Source: Thalassovita sp.
GTDB taxonomy: Bacteria > Pseudomonadota > Alphaproteobacteria > Rhodobacterales > Rhodobacteraceae
Length of the DNA stretch: 64,000 nucleotides
Direction of reading: 5' to 3'
Assembly: GCA_029212905.1 (NCBI GenBank)
Contig: JARGPB010000004.1
Location: forward strand, 1 to 64,000
Shown: piece by piece, positions 8,586 through 16,073 of the stretch
Layout of the letters: the number at the start of each line of letters is the position of its first letter
How positions within the stretch are numbered: the stretch's first letter is position 1
Notes under the pieces: model-generated
Told to the model about the DNA's origin: nothing
The model's database searches: none
What the model saw: the letters and a program-made list of their open reading frames with translations, nothing else
Translations under genes and position numbers: made by a program

Positions 8586-9274
8586 GCCGCCAGACCCGGT
8601 GTGAATCCTGTAACGTCCACTTCGCGGTCGCAAACGCGCGCGCGCGCTGCCTCGTCGTGGAAAATTCCGATGATTGCCGCACCGCGTGCCTTGGCGTCCT
8701 CAATCAACCCCAGAACCACCTCGCGGTTCTTTGCATCCAGGCTGGCCGTCGGTTCGTCCAGCAACATGGCGGGGAATTCATGCGCAAAGCCACGCGCGAT
8801 ATTCACCCGCTGCTGCTCGCCCCCCGAAAATGTTGTCGGTGACAGCGCCCAAAGCCGTTCTGGAATATTCAGCCGTCCCAGCAAATCCCGCGCCCGACCC
8901 CGTGCCGCATCGGCGTCGATTCCGACATTCCGCAAGGGCTCGGCCACCACATCTATCGTCGGGACGCGCGGCACCACCCTCAGGAACTGGCTCACATAGC
9001 CCAGGACCTCGCGTCGCAGCGCCAGTATCTCGCGCGGTTCGGCCTGCGCGACATCCACGTCGCCCACCACAATGGACCCCGCGTTTACCAAGTAGTTGCC
9101 ATAGATCATCCGCATCAGGGTGCTCTTGCCAGCCCCAGACGCCCCAACCAAGGCCACGCATTCGCCCGGCGCCACACGCAGATCGGCACCCTCCATCACG
9201 GGGATCACAGCCGCCCCCTGATTGTGCAGCACGAACTGCTTTGACACGCTTTGAATATCAATCATCGCACTCAT
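8582..9274 (-). CDS. phnL: C-P lyase ABC-type protein PhnL
   Basis: An ABC ATPase-fold subunit associated with the C-P lyase core rather than with a transporter. Walker A GASGAGKST, Q-loop YVSQFLRVVP, signature TFSGGEQQRVNIARG and Walker B MLLDEPTASLD are all present. The start at 9274 (MSAMIDIQSVSKQFVL) fits the family; the next ATG at 9265 is an alternative, and neither has a strong Shine-Dalgarno sequence. The stop overlaps the phnN start (ATGA). A 61-base gap separates it from phnK, the only sizeable gap in this half of the operon. Confidence 0.92.
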   Translation of the reverse strand: MSAMIDIQSVSKQFVLHNQGAAVIPVMEGADLRVAPGECVALVGASGAGKSTLMRMIYGNYLVNAGSIVVGDVDVAQAEPREILALRREVLGYVSQFLRVVPRVPTIDVVAEPLRNVGIDADAARGRARDLLGRLNIPERLWALSPTTFSGGEQQRVNIARGFAHEFPAMLLDEPTASLDAKNREVVLGLIEDAKARGAAIIGIFHDEAARARVCDREVDVTGFTPGLAA

Positions 9275-9335
9275 TTCTTTTTTCCCAATAACCACGGGGC
9301 GCCCCTAAGGACGTCGAGGCAGATGGCCCTTCTCC

Positions 9336-10106
9336 TCAGACCTGTAGAACCGAGCTGACCAACAACTGAGTATACCCATGCTGCGGATCGTCCAGCACCT
9401 GATCGGTCAAACCGCTTTCGACAACCTGCCCGGATTTCATCACCATCAACCGGTCCGCCAACAGGCGCACCACAGCCAGATCATGCGTGACGATAATGGC
9501 GCTCAGACCCATTTCGCGCACCAATCCGCGCAGCAGGTCCAACAGGCGCGCCTGCACTGACACATCCAGCCCCCCTGTTGGCTCATCCATGAACACCAGC
9601 CGAGGCCCTGTCACCAGATTGCGCGCGATCTGTAGCCGTTGCTGCATTCCGCCGCTGAAGGCACTGGGGCGGTCGTCCACGCGATCTTCGGCGATCTCGA
9701 CCCGGTCCAGCCAGTCGATGGCCTTGGACCGAATATCACCATAGTTTCGCGCACCAACAGCCATCAGCCGTTCGCCAACGTTCCCGCCGGCGCTGACGCC
9801 CATCCGCAGCCCGTCACGCGCATGTTGATGCACAAAGGCCCAGTCCGTCCGCCCCAGCATCCGCCGTTCTGGTTCGCTCATCGTCACCGTATCCCGCATT
9901 CCATCCGCTCGCGTTTGGAAAAGAACCTCGCCGGTATCCGGTTCCAGATGACCGGCGAGACAGTTCAGGAGTGTCGATTTCCCCGACCCGCTTTCGCCTA
10001 CGATCCCCATCACCTCGCCGGGATAAAGATCAAAGGACACGTTTTCACAGCCGATGCGGTTTCCATAGAATTTTGACAGTTCGTTCACTTTCAACAGCGG
10101 TGTCAT
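9336..10106 (-). CDS. phnK: C-P lyase ABC-type protein PhnK
   Basis: A 256-residue ABC ATPase-fold protein that binds the PhnGHIJ core complex. Walker A GESGSGKST, the family-typical DWAFVHQHARDGLRM segment, signature AFSGGMQQRLQIARN, Walker B LVFMDEPTGGLD and the switch histidine in VTHDLAV are present. The start overlaps the phnJ stop by ATGA at 10103-10106, so it is coupled to phnJ. High similarity to dipeptide/oligopeptide transporter ATPases is normal for PhnK; the operon context settles the assignment. Confidence 0.93.
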   Translation of the reverse strand: MTPLLKVNELSKFYGNRIGCENVSFDLYPGEVMGIVGESGSGKSTLLNCLAGHLEPDTGEVLFQTRADGMRDTVTMSEPERRMLGRTDWAFVHQHARDGLRMGVSAGGNVGERLMAVGARNYGDIRSKAIDWLDRVEIAEDRVDDRPSAFSGGMQQRLQIARNLVTGPRLVFMDEPTGGLDVSVQARLLDLLRGLVREMGLSAIIVTHDLAVVRLLADRLMVMKSGQVVESGLTDQVLDDPQHGYTQLLVSSVLQV

Positions 10107-11014
10107 GCTGCATCTCCTTCGAACGGGGTACCCAGGGTGCCAACGTGCCCGGCCGCACGTCGCGACCGACAGAAATCCGTGTCCGAACAGACGTACATCC
10201 GCCCGCCCGCGTCATCCACGATCACCTCATCCAGATAAGAGGTCTCGCAGGCGCATAGATCACAGGCGTGATCCGCTTTGGTGGCCTCGAACGGGTAGTC
10301 CTCGAAGTCCAGGCTAACCACCTGAGTATAGGGTGGCAGTGCATAAATCCGTTGCTCTCGCCCGGCGCCGAACAGTTGGATCGCAGCCATTTCCAGCTTG
10401 GGGTTATCGAATTTCGGGATCGGCGAGGGATCCATCACATAGCGCCCTTCGACCTTCACCGGATAGGCGTAAGAGGTCGAGATCGCACCATTATGCGAGA
10501 TGTCCTCGTACAGTTTCACATGCATCAGCCCGTATTCTTCAAGCGCGTGCATCTTGCGCGTCTCGGTCTCGCGCGGCTCGAGAAATCGCAGAGGTTCCGG
10601 GATTGGCACTTGGTAAACCAAGATCTGGTCTTCGCGCAGTTGCTCTTCGGGGATGCGGTGCCGGGTCTGGATTACGCCCGCCTGATCGGTTTGCTCGGTC
10701 GTCTCGACACCGGCTGTTCTCTCGAAAAACTTGCGGATCGAGACAGCGTTTGTGGTGTCGTCGGCGCCTTGGTCGATGACCTTCAGCACGTCCTCAGGCG
10801 TCAGAACCGACGCGCTGACCTGAACGCCACCCGTCCCCCAACCATAGGGCATGGGCATCTCGCGGCTGGCGAAAGGCACCTGGTATCCAGGAACTGCCAG
10901 CCCTTTCAGAATCGCCCGACGGATCATCCGTTTCGTCTGCTCGTCCAGATACGCAAAATTGTAATCAGGCATTTCCGAGGCGGTTCCCGGCGCGTTTTCG
11001 CTCTTTGTGATCAT
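10103..11014 (-). CDS. phnJ: C-P lyase radical SAM subunit PhnJ
   Basis: Alpha-D-ribose 1-methylphosphonate 5-phosphate C-P lyase, the radical SAM enzyme that cleaves the carbon-phosphorus bond and releases the hydrocarbon. The unusual iron-sulfur motif CX2CX21CX5C is complete at Cys251, Cys254, Cys276 and Cys282; Cys282 matches the catalytic thiyl cysteine and Gly43 (in PGYQVPFASREMPMPYGWG) matches the radical glycine of the E. coli enzyme. The 303-residue protein has a slightly longer N-terminus than E. coli PhnJ. It is coupled to phnK by ATGA, but the upstream gap to phnI is 193 bases, much longer than is usual, and carries an opposite-strand small reading frame. Confidence 0.96.
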   Translation of the reverse strand: MITKSENAPGTASEMPDYNFAYLDEQTKRMIRRAILKGLAVPGYQVPFASREMPMPYGWGTGGVQVSASVLTPEDVLKVIDQGADDTTNAVSIRKFFERTAGVETTEQTDQAGVIQTRHRIPEEQLREDQILVYQVPIPEPLRFLEPRETETRKMHALEEYGLMHVKLYEDISHNGAISTSYAYPVKVEGRYVMDPSPIPKFDNPKLEMAAIQLFGAGREQRIYALPPYTQVVSLDFEDYPFEATKADHACDLCACETSYLDEVIVDDAGGRMYVCSDTDFCRSRRAAGHVGTLGTPFEGDAA

Positions 11015-11079
11015 CTTCCTGCCTCTTTTTCACGATATGCGTGCACTTCTAAACCCAACAAACCGAAGGAAACTCCGCC

Positions 11080-11193
11080 ATGTTTTGGATTGTAAACTCT
11101 CTGCTCGTCGTCTTTTCGGCAACTCTGGCCGGCAAGGTCTTGCGCCACCGTCACCCCAACTGGACGCTGTTCGGAAAATCCGACAAAGCCTGA
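11080..11193 (+). CDS. Putative 37-residue membrane peptide
   Basis: A short opposite-strand reading frame in the gap between phnI and phnJ. The ATG at 11080 is preceded by AAGGAA with an 8-base spacing, a good ribosome binding site. The peptide starts MFWIVNSLLVVFSATLAGKV, one hydrophobic helix, and ends in a basic, polar tail with HRHPNW and FGKSDKA. No family is recognised. The case for a gene is the Shine-Dalgarno site, the plausible membrane helix and the unusually long gap that it fills. The case against is its size and the lack of any comparison. Expressed, it would be a single-pass inner-membrane peptide transcribed against the phn operon. Confidence 0.4.
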   Translation: MFWIVNSLLVVFSATLAGKVLRHRHPNWTLFGKSDKA

Positions 11194-11207
11194 AATCTGG
11201 GCTAAGG

Positions 11208-12296
11208 TCATTCCGCAGCCTCTTGCATAGAGCCAGAGGCTGCGGCCCTCATTTTGCGGACCAGTTCCAGCTCGGATTGGAAATCGACATAGTGGGGCAG
11301 TTTGATGTGCTCCAGGAACCCTGTCGCCTGAATATTGTCCGCATGATACAGAACGAATTCTTCGTCCTGCGCGGGGGCGCCTTCGAAATCCTCGCCCAGC
11401 TCTTTCCAGCGAAGCGCGCGATCCACCAGCGCCATAGAAATCGCCTTGCGTTCAGTTTGGCCAAAAACCAGACCATAACCGCGCGTGAATTGGGGTGGCT
11501 CGATTTTCGACCCCTTGAACTGGTTCACAGTCTCGCATTCGGTCAGTTCGACTTCACCAATCTCGACGGCAAACCCAAGCTCTGGGATGTCCATTTCGAC
11601 AGCGCAGGTTCCGATCCGTAGCTCGCCAACAAAGGCGTGGTTGCGGGCGTATCCGCGCTGGGTGGAATAAGCCATGCCCAACACGAATCCCTCGTCCCCG
11701 CGGGTCAGGGACTGTAACCGCAACGCCCGAGAGGCCGGCAGTTCCAGCGGTTCGCGCGTCAGGTCCGAGGGCTCCTCGTCCCCATCCGGCTCTGTCTGGA
11801 TCAGGCCCTCTTGGTTCAGGAACTCGGTAATATGCGGGACATGCGATGGCGCGGTATCCTGCGTTGGCGCCTCTGTAGGTGTCCCTCCATCGGCCGCCAA
11901 TTTGAAATCCAACAAACGGTGCGTGTAATCAAACGTCGGCCCCAGCACCTGCCCGCCAGGCGCGTCCTTGAAGGTCGCACTGATCCGCCGGATGCAATCC
12001 ATTTGTGCCGTCTCAACCGGGCGCGTATTCCCGAACCGAGGCAGCGTGGTCCGATAGGCGCGGATCAAAAAGACCGCCTCGATTAGATCACCACGCGCCT
12101 GTTTGATCGCCAGCGCGGCAAGGTCCGGGTCAAAAAGCGACCCCTCGGCCATCACCCTATTCACGGCCAGCGCCATTTGTTCGCGGATTTGTGCGACTGA
12201 TAGCTCGGGCACCGAAGGATCCCCGCGCCGCTCTTCGGCTAACCAGGCATGGGCTGCATCGATCGCCTTTTCCCCACCTTTGACTGCGACATACAT
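11208..12296 (-). CDS. phnI: C-P lyase core subunit PhnI
   Basis: Subunit of the PhnGHI nucleosidase complex that displaces adenine from ATP by methylphosphonate, giving ribose 1-methylphosphonate 5-triphosphate. The 362-residue length and the segments YVAVKGGEKAIDAAHAWLA (start), LSVAQIREQMALAVNRVM, LKLPHYVDFQSELELVRKM-like C-terminal block and FVLYHADNIQATGFLEHIK are typical of PhnI. Start overlaps the phnH stop by one base, so phnG, phnH and phnI are translated in series. The following 193-base gap to phnJ breaks the otherwise continuous coupling. Confidence 0.95.
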   Translation of the reverse strand: MYVAVKGGEKAIDAAHAWLAEERRGDPSVPELSVAQIREQMALAVNRVMAEGSLFDPDLAALAIKQARGDLIEAVFLIRAYRTTLPRFGNTRPVETAQMDCIRRISATFKDAPGGQVLGPTFDYTHRLLDFKLAADGGTPTEAPTQDTAPSHVPHITEFLNQEGLIQTEPDGDEEPSDLTREPLELPASRALRLQSLTRGDEGFVLGMAYSTQRGYARNHAFVGELRIGTCAVEMDIPELGFAVEIGEVELTECETVNQFKGSKIEPPQFTRGYGLVFGQTERKAISMALVDRALRWKELGEDFEGAPAQDEEFVLYHADNIQATGFLEHIKLPHYVDFQSELELVRKMRAAASGSMQEAAE

Positions 12297-12865
12297 CAGA
12301 TCACCTCGGGTTTTGTGCTACGCGGGAGCGCGGCCAGCGCACATCCACAGGTAAAGAAGAAATCGACCCCCAGCGGGAACTGTGCGGCATTGCCCGCCAT
12401 CAAACCAGGGTCAGGCAAGTTCAGCGCGGCAGTGTCCTGAATGCCGGGACCGCGCAGGGTCACGCCTTCAGCCCTCAAATCAGGATGTTCAACCACCAGC
12501 GTCGCGCTGCGGTCAGGGTAGTCCGCAGTGCCGATCCGGTAGCCACCCAGCGGCATCAGATCGCTCCAGCTGCCAAAAGCGAATGAGCAGAATTCACGAC
12601 CCGCAAAGGGCGCGCCTGTGTGAAAGGTGATCCAGTCCCGCACCGCCGGACAATCCAGCGCACCCGCCAGATACACCGGCGTTTCCGCATCCAACAAAGT
12701 CAGCGCCAGAACACCAGCGGCAATGGACATCGGAGCGGGCGGCGCGGCACCCTCGACCGTTTCGATCACGCCGGGGCGGGCCATGGCATTCATCGCTGCG
12801 CGAAAGGCGCGTGCCGACTGCTGAGGGGCCATTGTGAACCCGCCGGTCAATGCTGTTTCCTGCAT
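12296..12865 (-). CDS. phnH: C-P lyase core subunit PhnH
   Basis: A 189-residue subunit of the PhnGHIJ core with the PLP-transferase-like fold but no cofactor in known members. The family features FRAAMNAMARPGVIETVEG near the N-terminus, LTLLDAETPVYLAG and LRGPGIQDTAALNLPDP in the middle and GVDFFFTCGCALAALPRSTK at the C-terminus are all present. One-base overlaps join it to phnG upstream and phnI downstream. It acts in the cytosol with PhnG and PhnI in forming the ribose phosphonate triphosphate. Confidence 0.94.
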   Translation of the reverse strand: MQETALTGGFTMAPQQSARAFRAAMNAMARPGVIETVEGAAPPAPMSIAAGVLALTLLDAETPVYLAGALDCPAVRDWITFHTGAPFAGREFCSFAFGSWSDLMPLGGYRIGTADYPDRSATLVVEHPDLRAEGVTLRGPGIQDTAALNLPDPGLMAGNAAQFPLGVDFFFTCGCALAALPRSTKPEVI

Positions 12866-13308
12866 CAGTCCTCGCCCCTCATCATGGTAAAGAATTCAAC
12901 CTTGGTCGCTGCGGCCTTGGCGGCGCGCGCTGTACGCTTGGCCTCGGTCTTGTCGCCAAGCGGGTCCAGAATGGCATGCCGGATCCGGCGGGCCTCGGGT
13001 CCCTGCATTAAGGCATCCACCAGTGCTGCGATCTGCGCCTTGGGTTTATCGCGACCCTGCACATAGGCATGGCCCACAGCACCATCGGCCAAGCGCAACG
13101 AGCACCGCGTCACGGTCATTTCCCCAAGGTTAAAGGCCGCACCCGTGCCGCCCATCCGACCACGCACCATGGCGCCGCCGATTTCTGGCGCGCGAAGCCA
13201 TTCGAACTCGGGCTCGTCACCCATCTTTGCCCACAGATCGGCCAGCAATTGGGCCGGGGCCCTCGCCAGAAGGCTCATCCAGGTTTTGCGCTCTGCATTT
13301 GGGTCCAT
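12865..13308 (-). CDS. phnG: C-P lyase core subunit PhnG
   Basis: First gene of the core operon, 147 residues, the family length. Recognisable segments are RKTWMSLLARAPAQLLADLW at the start, LRAPEIGGAMVRGRMGGTG, FNLGEMTVTRCSLRL and GHAYVQGRDKPKAQIAALVDAL. PhnG forms a complex with PhnH and PhnI. The start at 13308 lies 15 bases from a palindrome that probably binds PhnF, and a PHO-box-like site lies about 86 bases upstream, so this is the regulated promoter of the whole phnG-N operon. Confidence 0.94.
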   Translation of the reverse strand: MDPNAERKTWMSLLARAPAQLLADLWAKMGDEPEFEWLRAPEIGGAMVRGRMGGTGAAFNLGEMTVTRCSLRLADGAVGHAYVQGRDKPKAQIAALVDALMQGPEARRIRHAILDPLGDKTEAKRTARAAKAAATKVEFFTMMRGED

Positions 13309-13323
13309 CTAGACACCTTGCCT

Positions 13324-13355
13324 ATTTGTCTACTCAACTATACAACTAGACAAAT
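13324..13355. promoter_or_regulatory. Palindrome, probable PhnF operator
   Basis: Perfect 9-bp arms ATTTGTCTA (13324-13332) and TAGACAAAT (13347-13355) with a 14-bp spacer, between the divergent phnG and phnF starts. A further TCTAGACA half-site-like stretch overlaps the phnG start at 13309-13316. GntR/HutC regulators such as PhnF bind palindromes in exactly this kind of position; binding here is inferred. Confidence 0.6.
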
Positions 13356-13393
13356 CATAGACGCAGCGCGCCCGCAGGAACAAGCCGGGTTTT

Positions 13394-13411
13394 GTGAAAT
13401 ATTGGTGACAA
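13394..13411 (-). promoter_or_regulatory. PHO-box-like site for phnG operon
   Basis: On the minus strand the site reads TTGTCAC-CAAT-ATTTCAC, two 7-base half-sites with the 4-base spacer of the PhoB consensus CTGTCAT-N4-CTGTCAT. The first half-site matches at five positions, the second at four. It sits upstream of phnG and just before the phnF start, so it could serve both. Confidence 0.4.
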
Positions 13412-13414
13412 CTG

Positions 13415-14122
13415 ATGCCTCGAACCCCTGTCTGGCGGGCGATTGCAACCGCCCTGACCGATGAAATCGCAGCCGGACATTACCGCCCCGGAGATAAGCT
13501 CCCGACCGAAGCCGAGCTGTCCGCGCGATTCGGCGTCAATCGCCATACGGTGCGGCGGGCCCTGGCGGACCTGTCGGACCGGGGGCTAACCCACGCCCGG
13601 CGCGGCGCTGGTGTCTTTGTGATGGCCGAACCCACGGATTACCGCATCGGTCGACGCGTCCGGTTCCATCAAAACCTGACTGATGCGGGTCGAATGCCTG
13701 CCAAACGTATCCTGACCCTCCAGACCCGCCCCTGCGACCAGGCCGAAGCCGAGGCGCTGAACATGGCCCCCGGCGACAGCGTCCACGTCTACGAAGGGCT
13801 TTCCCTGTCGGATGACGTCCCCGTGGCCCTGTTTCGGTCCGTATTCCCCGCAGAACGATTTGAAACGCTCCGCGAGGATCTGGAAACCTTTCGGTCCGTC
13901 ACCAAAGCGCTCGGCGCAGCGGGGGTTCAGGACTACACCCGCGCCTCGACCCGCCTGACCGCGAAAACCGCAACAGCAACTCAGGCGCTGCACCTCGGCA
14001 TCTCCGAAGGCGCACCGATCCTGCGCACTATCGGCATCAACGTAGACCCCGAAGGAAGCCCGGTTGAATACGGTCATACCTGGTTCGTCGGGGACAAAAT
14101 CACCTTAGTGCTCGAAAATTGA
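13415..14122 (+). CDS. phnF: GntR/HutC-family regulator PhnF
   Basis: A 235-residue transcription factor. The N-terminal winged helix (about 5-70) has AIATALTDEIAAGHYRPGDKLPTEAELSARFGVNRHTVRRAL, the GntR signature. The C-terminal part (about 90-235) is a UTRA effector domain of the HutC subfamily (DSVHVYEGLSLSDDVPVALF, ALGISEGAPILRTIGINVDPEG-like). It is placed divergently from phnG with a palindromic site between them, the standard layout for an operon-specific repressor that responds to a phosphonate or a pathway metabolite. The effector cannot be read from the sequence. Confidence 0.92.
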   Translation: MPRTPVWRAIATALTDEIAAGHYRPGDKLPTEAELSARFGVNRHTVRRALADLSDRGLTHARRGAGVFVMAEPTDYRIGRRVRFHQNLTDAGRMPAKRILTLQTRPCDQAEAEALNMAPGDSVHVYEGLSLSDDVPVALFRSVFPAERFETLREDLETFRSVTKALGAAGVQDYTRASTRLTAKTATATQALHLGISEGAPILRTIGINVDPEGSPVEYGHTWFVGDKITLVLEN

Positions 14123-14152
14123 CCTGCTATTTCTCATAAAAACAAAGGCATT

Positions 14153-14170
14153 CTGTCACATACGCGACAT
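14153..14170 (+). promoter_or_regulatory. PHO-box-like site before second phnM
   Basis: CTGTCAC-ATAC-GCGACAT, two half-sites with a 4-base spacer. The first half-site matches the PhoB consensus at six of seven positions, the second at four; a third weaker repeat (GCTGACC) follows. It lies 46 bases before the ATG of the second phnM-like gene and is the best PHO-box candidate in the window. Confidence 0.5.
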
Positions 14171-14215
14171 GCTGACCGCCTAGAACACCTGAAACTGTTC
14201 GAGGCAGAGCACAAA

Positions 14216-15397
14216 ATGACCCCTATGTTGCCCCCCTTGCGCCTGACCGGCGCGACCGTCCTTCGGGACGGCGAAATGCAGGACCGCTCGGTCGTAATCG
14301 AGCAAGGCCGCATCACGAAAGGCCCCCGGCCCGCGGTTGATCTCAGCGGGTACTACATCCTGCCGGGCATCATCGACCTGCACGGCGATGCATTCGAGCG
14401 CCACATCTCTCCGCGTCCCTCGGCGCCTTTTCCGATCGCAACCGGCCTGCTGAATACCGACAGAGAGGCCGCCGCAAATGGCGTGACAACCGCCTGGCTC
14501 GCTCAAAGCTGGTCATGGGAGGGCGGCGTGCGTGGCCCCGACTATGCCGAACAAATGCTGGATGCGCTGGCGCACTATCGGCCTCATGCGTTGACGGACC
14601 TGCGCATCCAGCTCCGATATGAAACCCATATGGTCGATACCGGCGACCGCCTGCTGGCAGCGATCCAAAAACACGCGCTGGACTATGTCATCTTCAACAA
14701 CCACCTGGACGAGGCCAGCGACATGGCGCGCGAAAACCCCGCTGCGCTGTCCCATTGGGCAACCAAAGCCGGGTATTCAACGGACGAGCTCCTCTCGATC
14801 GTGAAGGCCACAAAGGCCCGCACACCAGAGGTCCCGCGTCACCTGTGCCGTCTGGCCGAATCCTTTGATGCTTTGGGGGTCACCTACGGCTCGCATGATG
14901 ATCTTGATGCCGAAGGCCGCGAGCGTTTCGCGATGATTGGTGCCCGTGTCTGCGAATTCCCCACCGCGCGCCCGCCTGCCGCCGCTGCCGCCGCCATGGG
15001 GGATCCGGTCCTGATGGGCGCCCCCAACGTGGTGCGCGGAGGCTCGCAATCCGGGAATATCCCCGCTGTCCAACTGATCCGTGACCGGCTGGTGACGGCT
15101 CTTGTTTCCGATTACTTCTATCCGTCCATGGCCCGTGCTGCGTTCCGCCTTGTTGAAATGGGGGTGCTAAGGCTGCCTAACGCCTGGGCGCTGATCTCGG
15201 CCAACCCGGCGCATATCCTGCGCCTGCATGATCGAGGCGTGATCGACTATGGCAAACGGGCCGACTTGGTTGTGGTGAATAAAATGACCCACGCTGTCGA
15301 GGCCACCATTGCAGGCGGATGCTTGTCCCACCTCTCAGGCGAGGCCGCGCGCCGCTTTATGGAGGCAGAGCATCCCTTGCGCATGGCGGCCGAATAA
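14216..15397 (+). CDS. phnM: PhnM-like amidohydrolase, copy 2
   Basis: A 393-residue member of the PhnM group of the amidohydrolase superfamily. It keeps LPGIIDLHGDAFERH (HxD metal motif near residue 55), YGSHDDLDAE near 225, GAPNVVRGGSQSGN near 270 and VSDYFYPSMARA near 300. It lacks the DHTPGQRQF motif of copy 1 and has FNNHLDEASDMA in the corresponding region, so its substrate pocket differs. It follows phnF by 93 bases with a PHO-box-like site in between. It may be the RPnTP diphosphatase of the main operon or act on a related phosphonate ribonucleotide; copy 1 is the closer match to the classical enzyme. Confidence 0.85.
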   Translation: MTPMLPPLRLTGATVLRDGEMQDRSVVIEQGRITKGPRPAVDLSGYYILPGIIDLHGDAFERHISPRPSAPFPIATGLLNTDREAAANGVTTAWLAQSWSWEGGVRGPDYAEQMLDALAHYRPHALTDLRIQLRYETHMVDTGDRLLAAIQKHALDYVIFNNHLDEASDMARENPAALSHWATKAGYSTDELLSIVKATKARTPEVPRHLCRLAESFDALGVTYGSHDDLDAEGRERFAMIGARVCEFPTARPPAAAAAAMGDPVLMGAPNVVRGGSQSGNIPAVQLIRDRLVTALVSDYFYPSMARAAFRLVEMGVLRLPNAWALISANPAHILRLHDRGVIDYGKRADLVVVNKMTHAVEATIAGGCLSHLSGEAARRFMEAEHPLRMAAE

Positions 15398-15404
15398 CCC
15401 GCCG

Positions 15405-16019
15405 CTATTCGTACCGCTCTAGAAACGCCTCAACACTCAGCGCGCGGAAACCCTCCAACGCGCCGCGCAAACGCGCATGATCCCAGTCCCACCACGCCAA
15501 GGCTATCAGCCGGTCGGCCACCTGCCCCGAAAATCGCGCGCGCATTGGTTCAGCCGGCAATCCGGCAACGATCATATAAGGGGGAACATCTTTCGTCACC
15601 ACAGCACCCGAGGCCACGATAGCCCCGTGCCCAATAGTGATACCGGGCTTCACCTGCGCGTTATGTCCGATCCAGGTATCATGGCCGATACTGGCCCGGC
15701 GCGCATGACGCCGCTCAAAAAACGCCTCGTCCTGCCCCGCATCATCCCAGTAATCCTGACTCCGATACAGAAAATGGTGCAGGCTTGCGCGTTCCATCGG
15801 GTGATCGGTCGCACCGATCCGCACAAAGCTGGCGATATTGGCGAACTTGCCAACATAGGCATTTGCGATGTCAGCATACCGATCACAGTAAGAATAGTCG
15901 TCCATGTGCACGTGGCCCAGCCGACTTCCCTTTCCGATCTCGCAAAACCGGCCAAACCTGACGTCCGTCACCTCGGCACCTTCGTGAATCAGCGCGTGCT
16001 CTGCGTTCAGCTTTGCCAT
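15405..16019 (-). CDS. Phosphonate-associated hexapeptide acyltransferase
   Basis: A 204-residue left-handed beta-helix acyltransferase of the type found in phn operons, thought to modify (for example acetylate) aminophosphonates or intermediates, in place of the GNAT enzyme PhnO. Hexapeptide-like repeats run through residues about 10-160 (VTDVRFGRFCEIGKGSRLG, IGHDTWIGHNAQVKPGITI, IGHGAIVASGAVVTKDV), with the PPYMIVAGLPAEPMRARF end. The ATG at 16019 is preferred over an upstream TTG because GGAG lies 9 bases before it. It is the last gene of the phnCDE1E2 transport operon (54 bases after phnE2), and it converges on the second phnM with a 7-base gap. Acetyl donor and substrate are inferred. 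Confidence 0.85.
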   Translation of the reverse strand: MAKLNAEHALIHEGAEVTDVRFGRFCEIGKGSRLGHVHMDDYSYCDRYADIANAYVGKFANIASFVRIGATDHPMERASLHHFLYRSQDYWDDAGQDEAFFERRHARRASIGHDTWIGHNAQVKPGITIGHGAIVASGAVVTKDVPPYMIVAGLPAEPMRARFSGQVADRLIALAWWDWDHARLRGALEGFRALSVEAFLERYE

Positions 16020-16073
16020 TTCATCTTGCTCCAAATACTCCTGCCGGAGGCGCGGAAAATCAAGATTTTCCGC

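Noticed and set aside
11011..11211. Minus-strand 66-codon frame in the phnI-phnJ gap
   Set aside because: It overlaps both phnJ start and phnI stop, lacks a clear ribosome binding site and shows no motif; the plus-strand frame in the same gap has better support.
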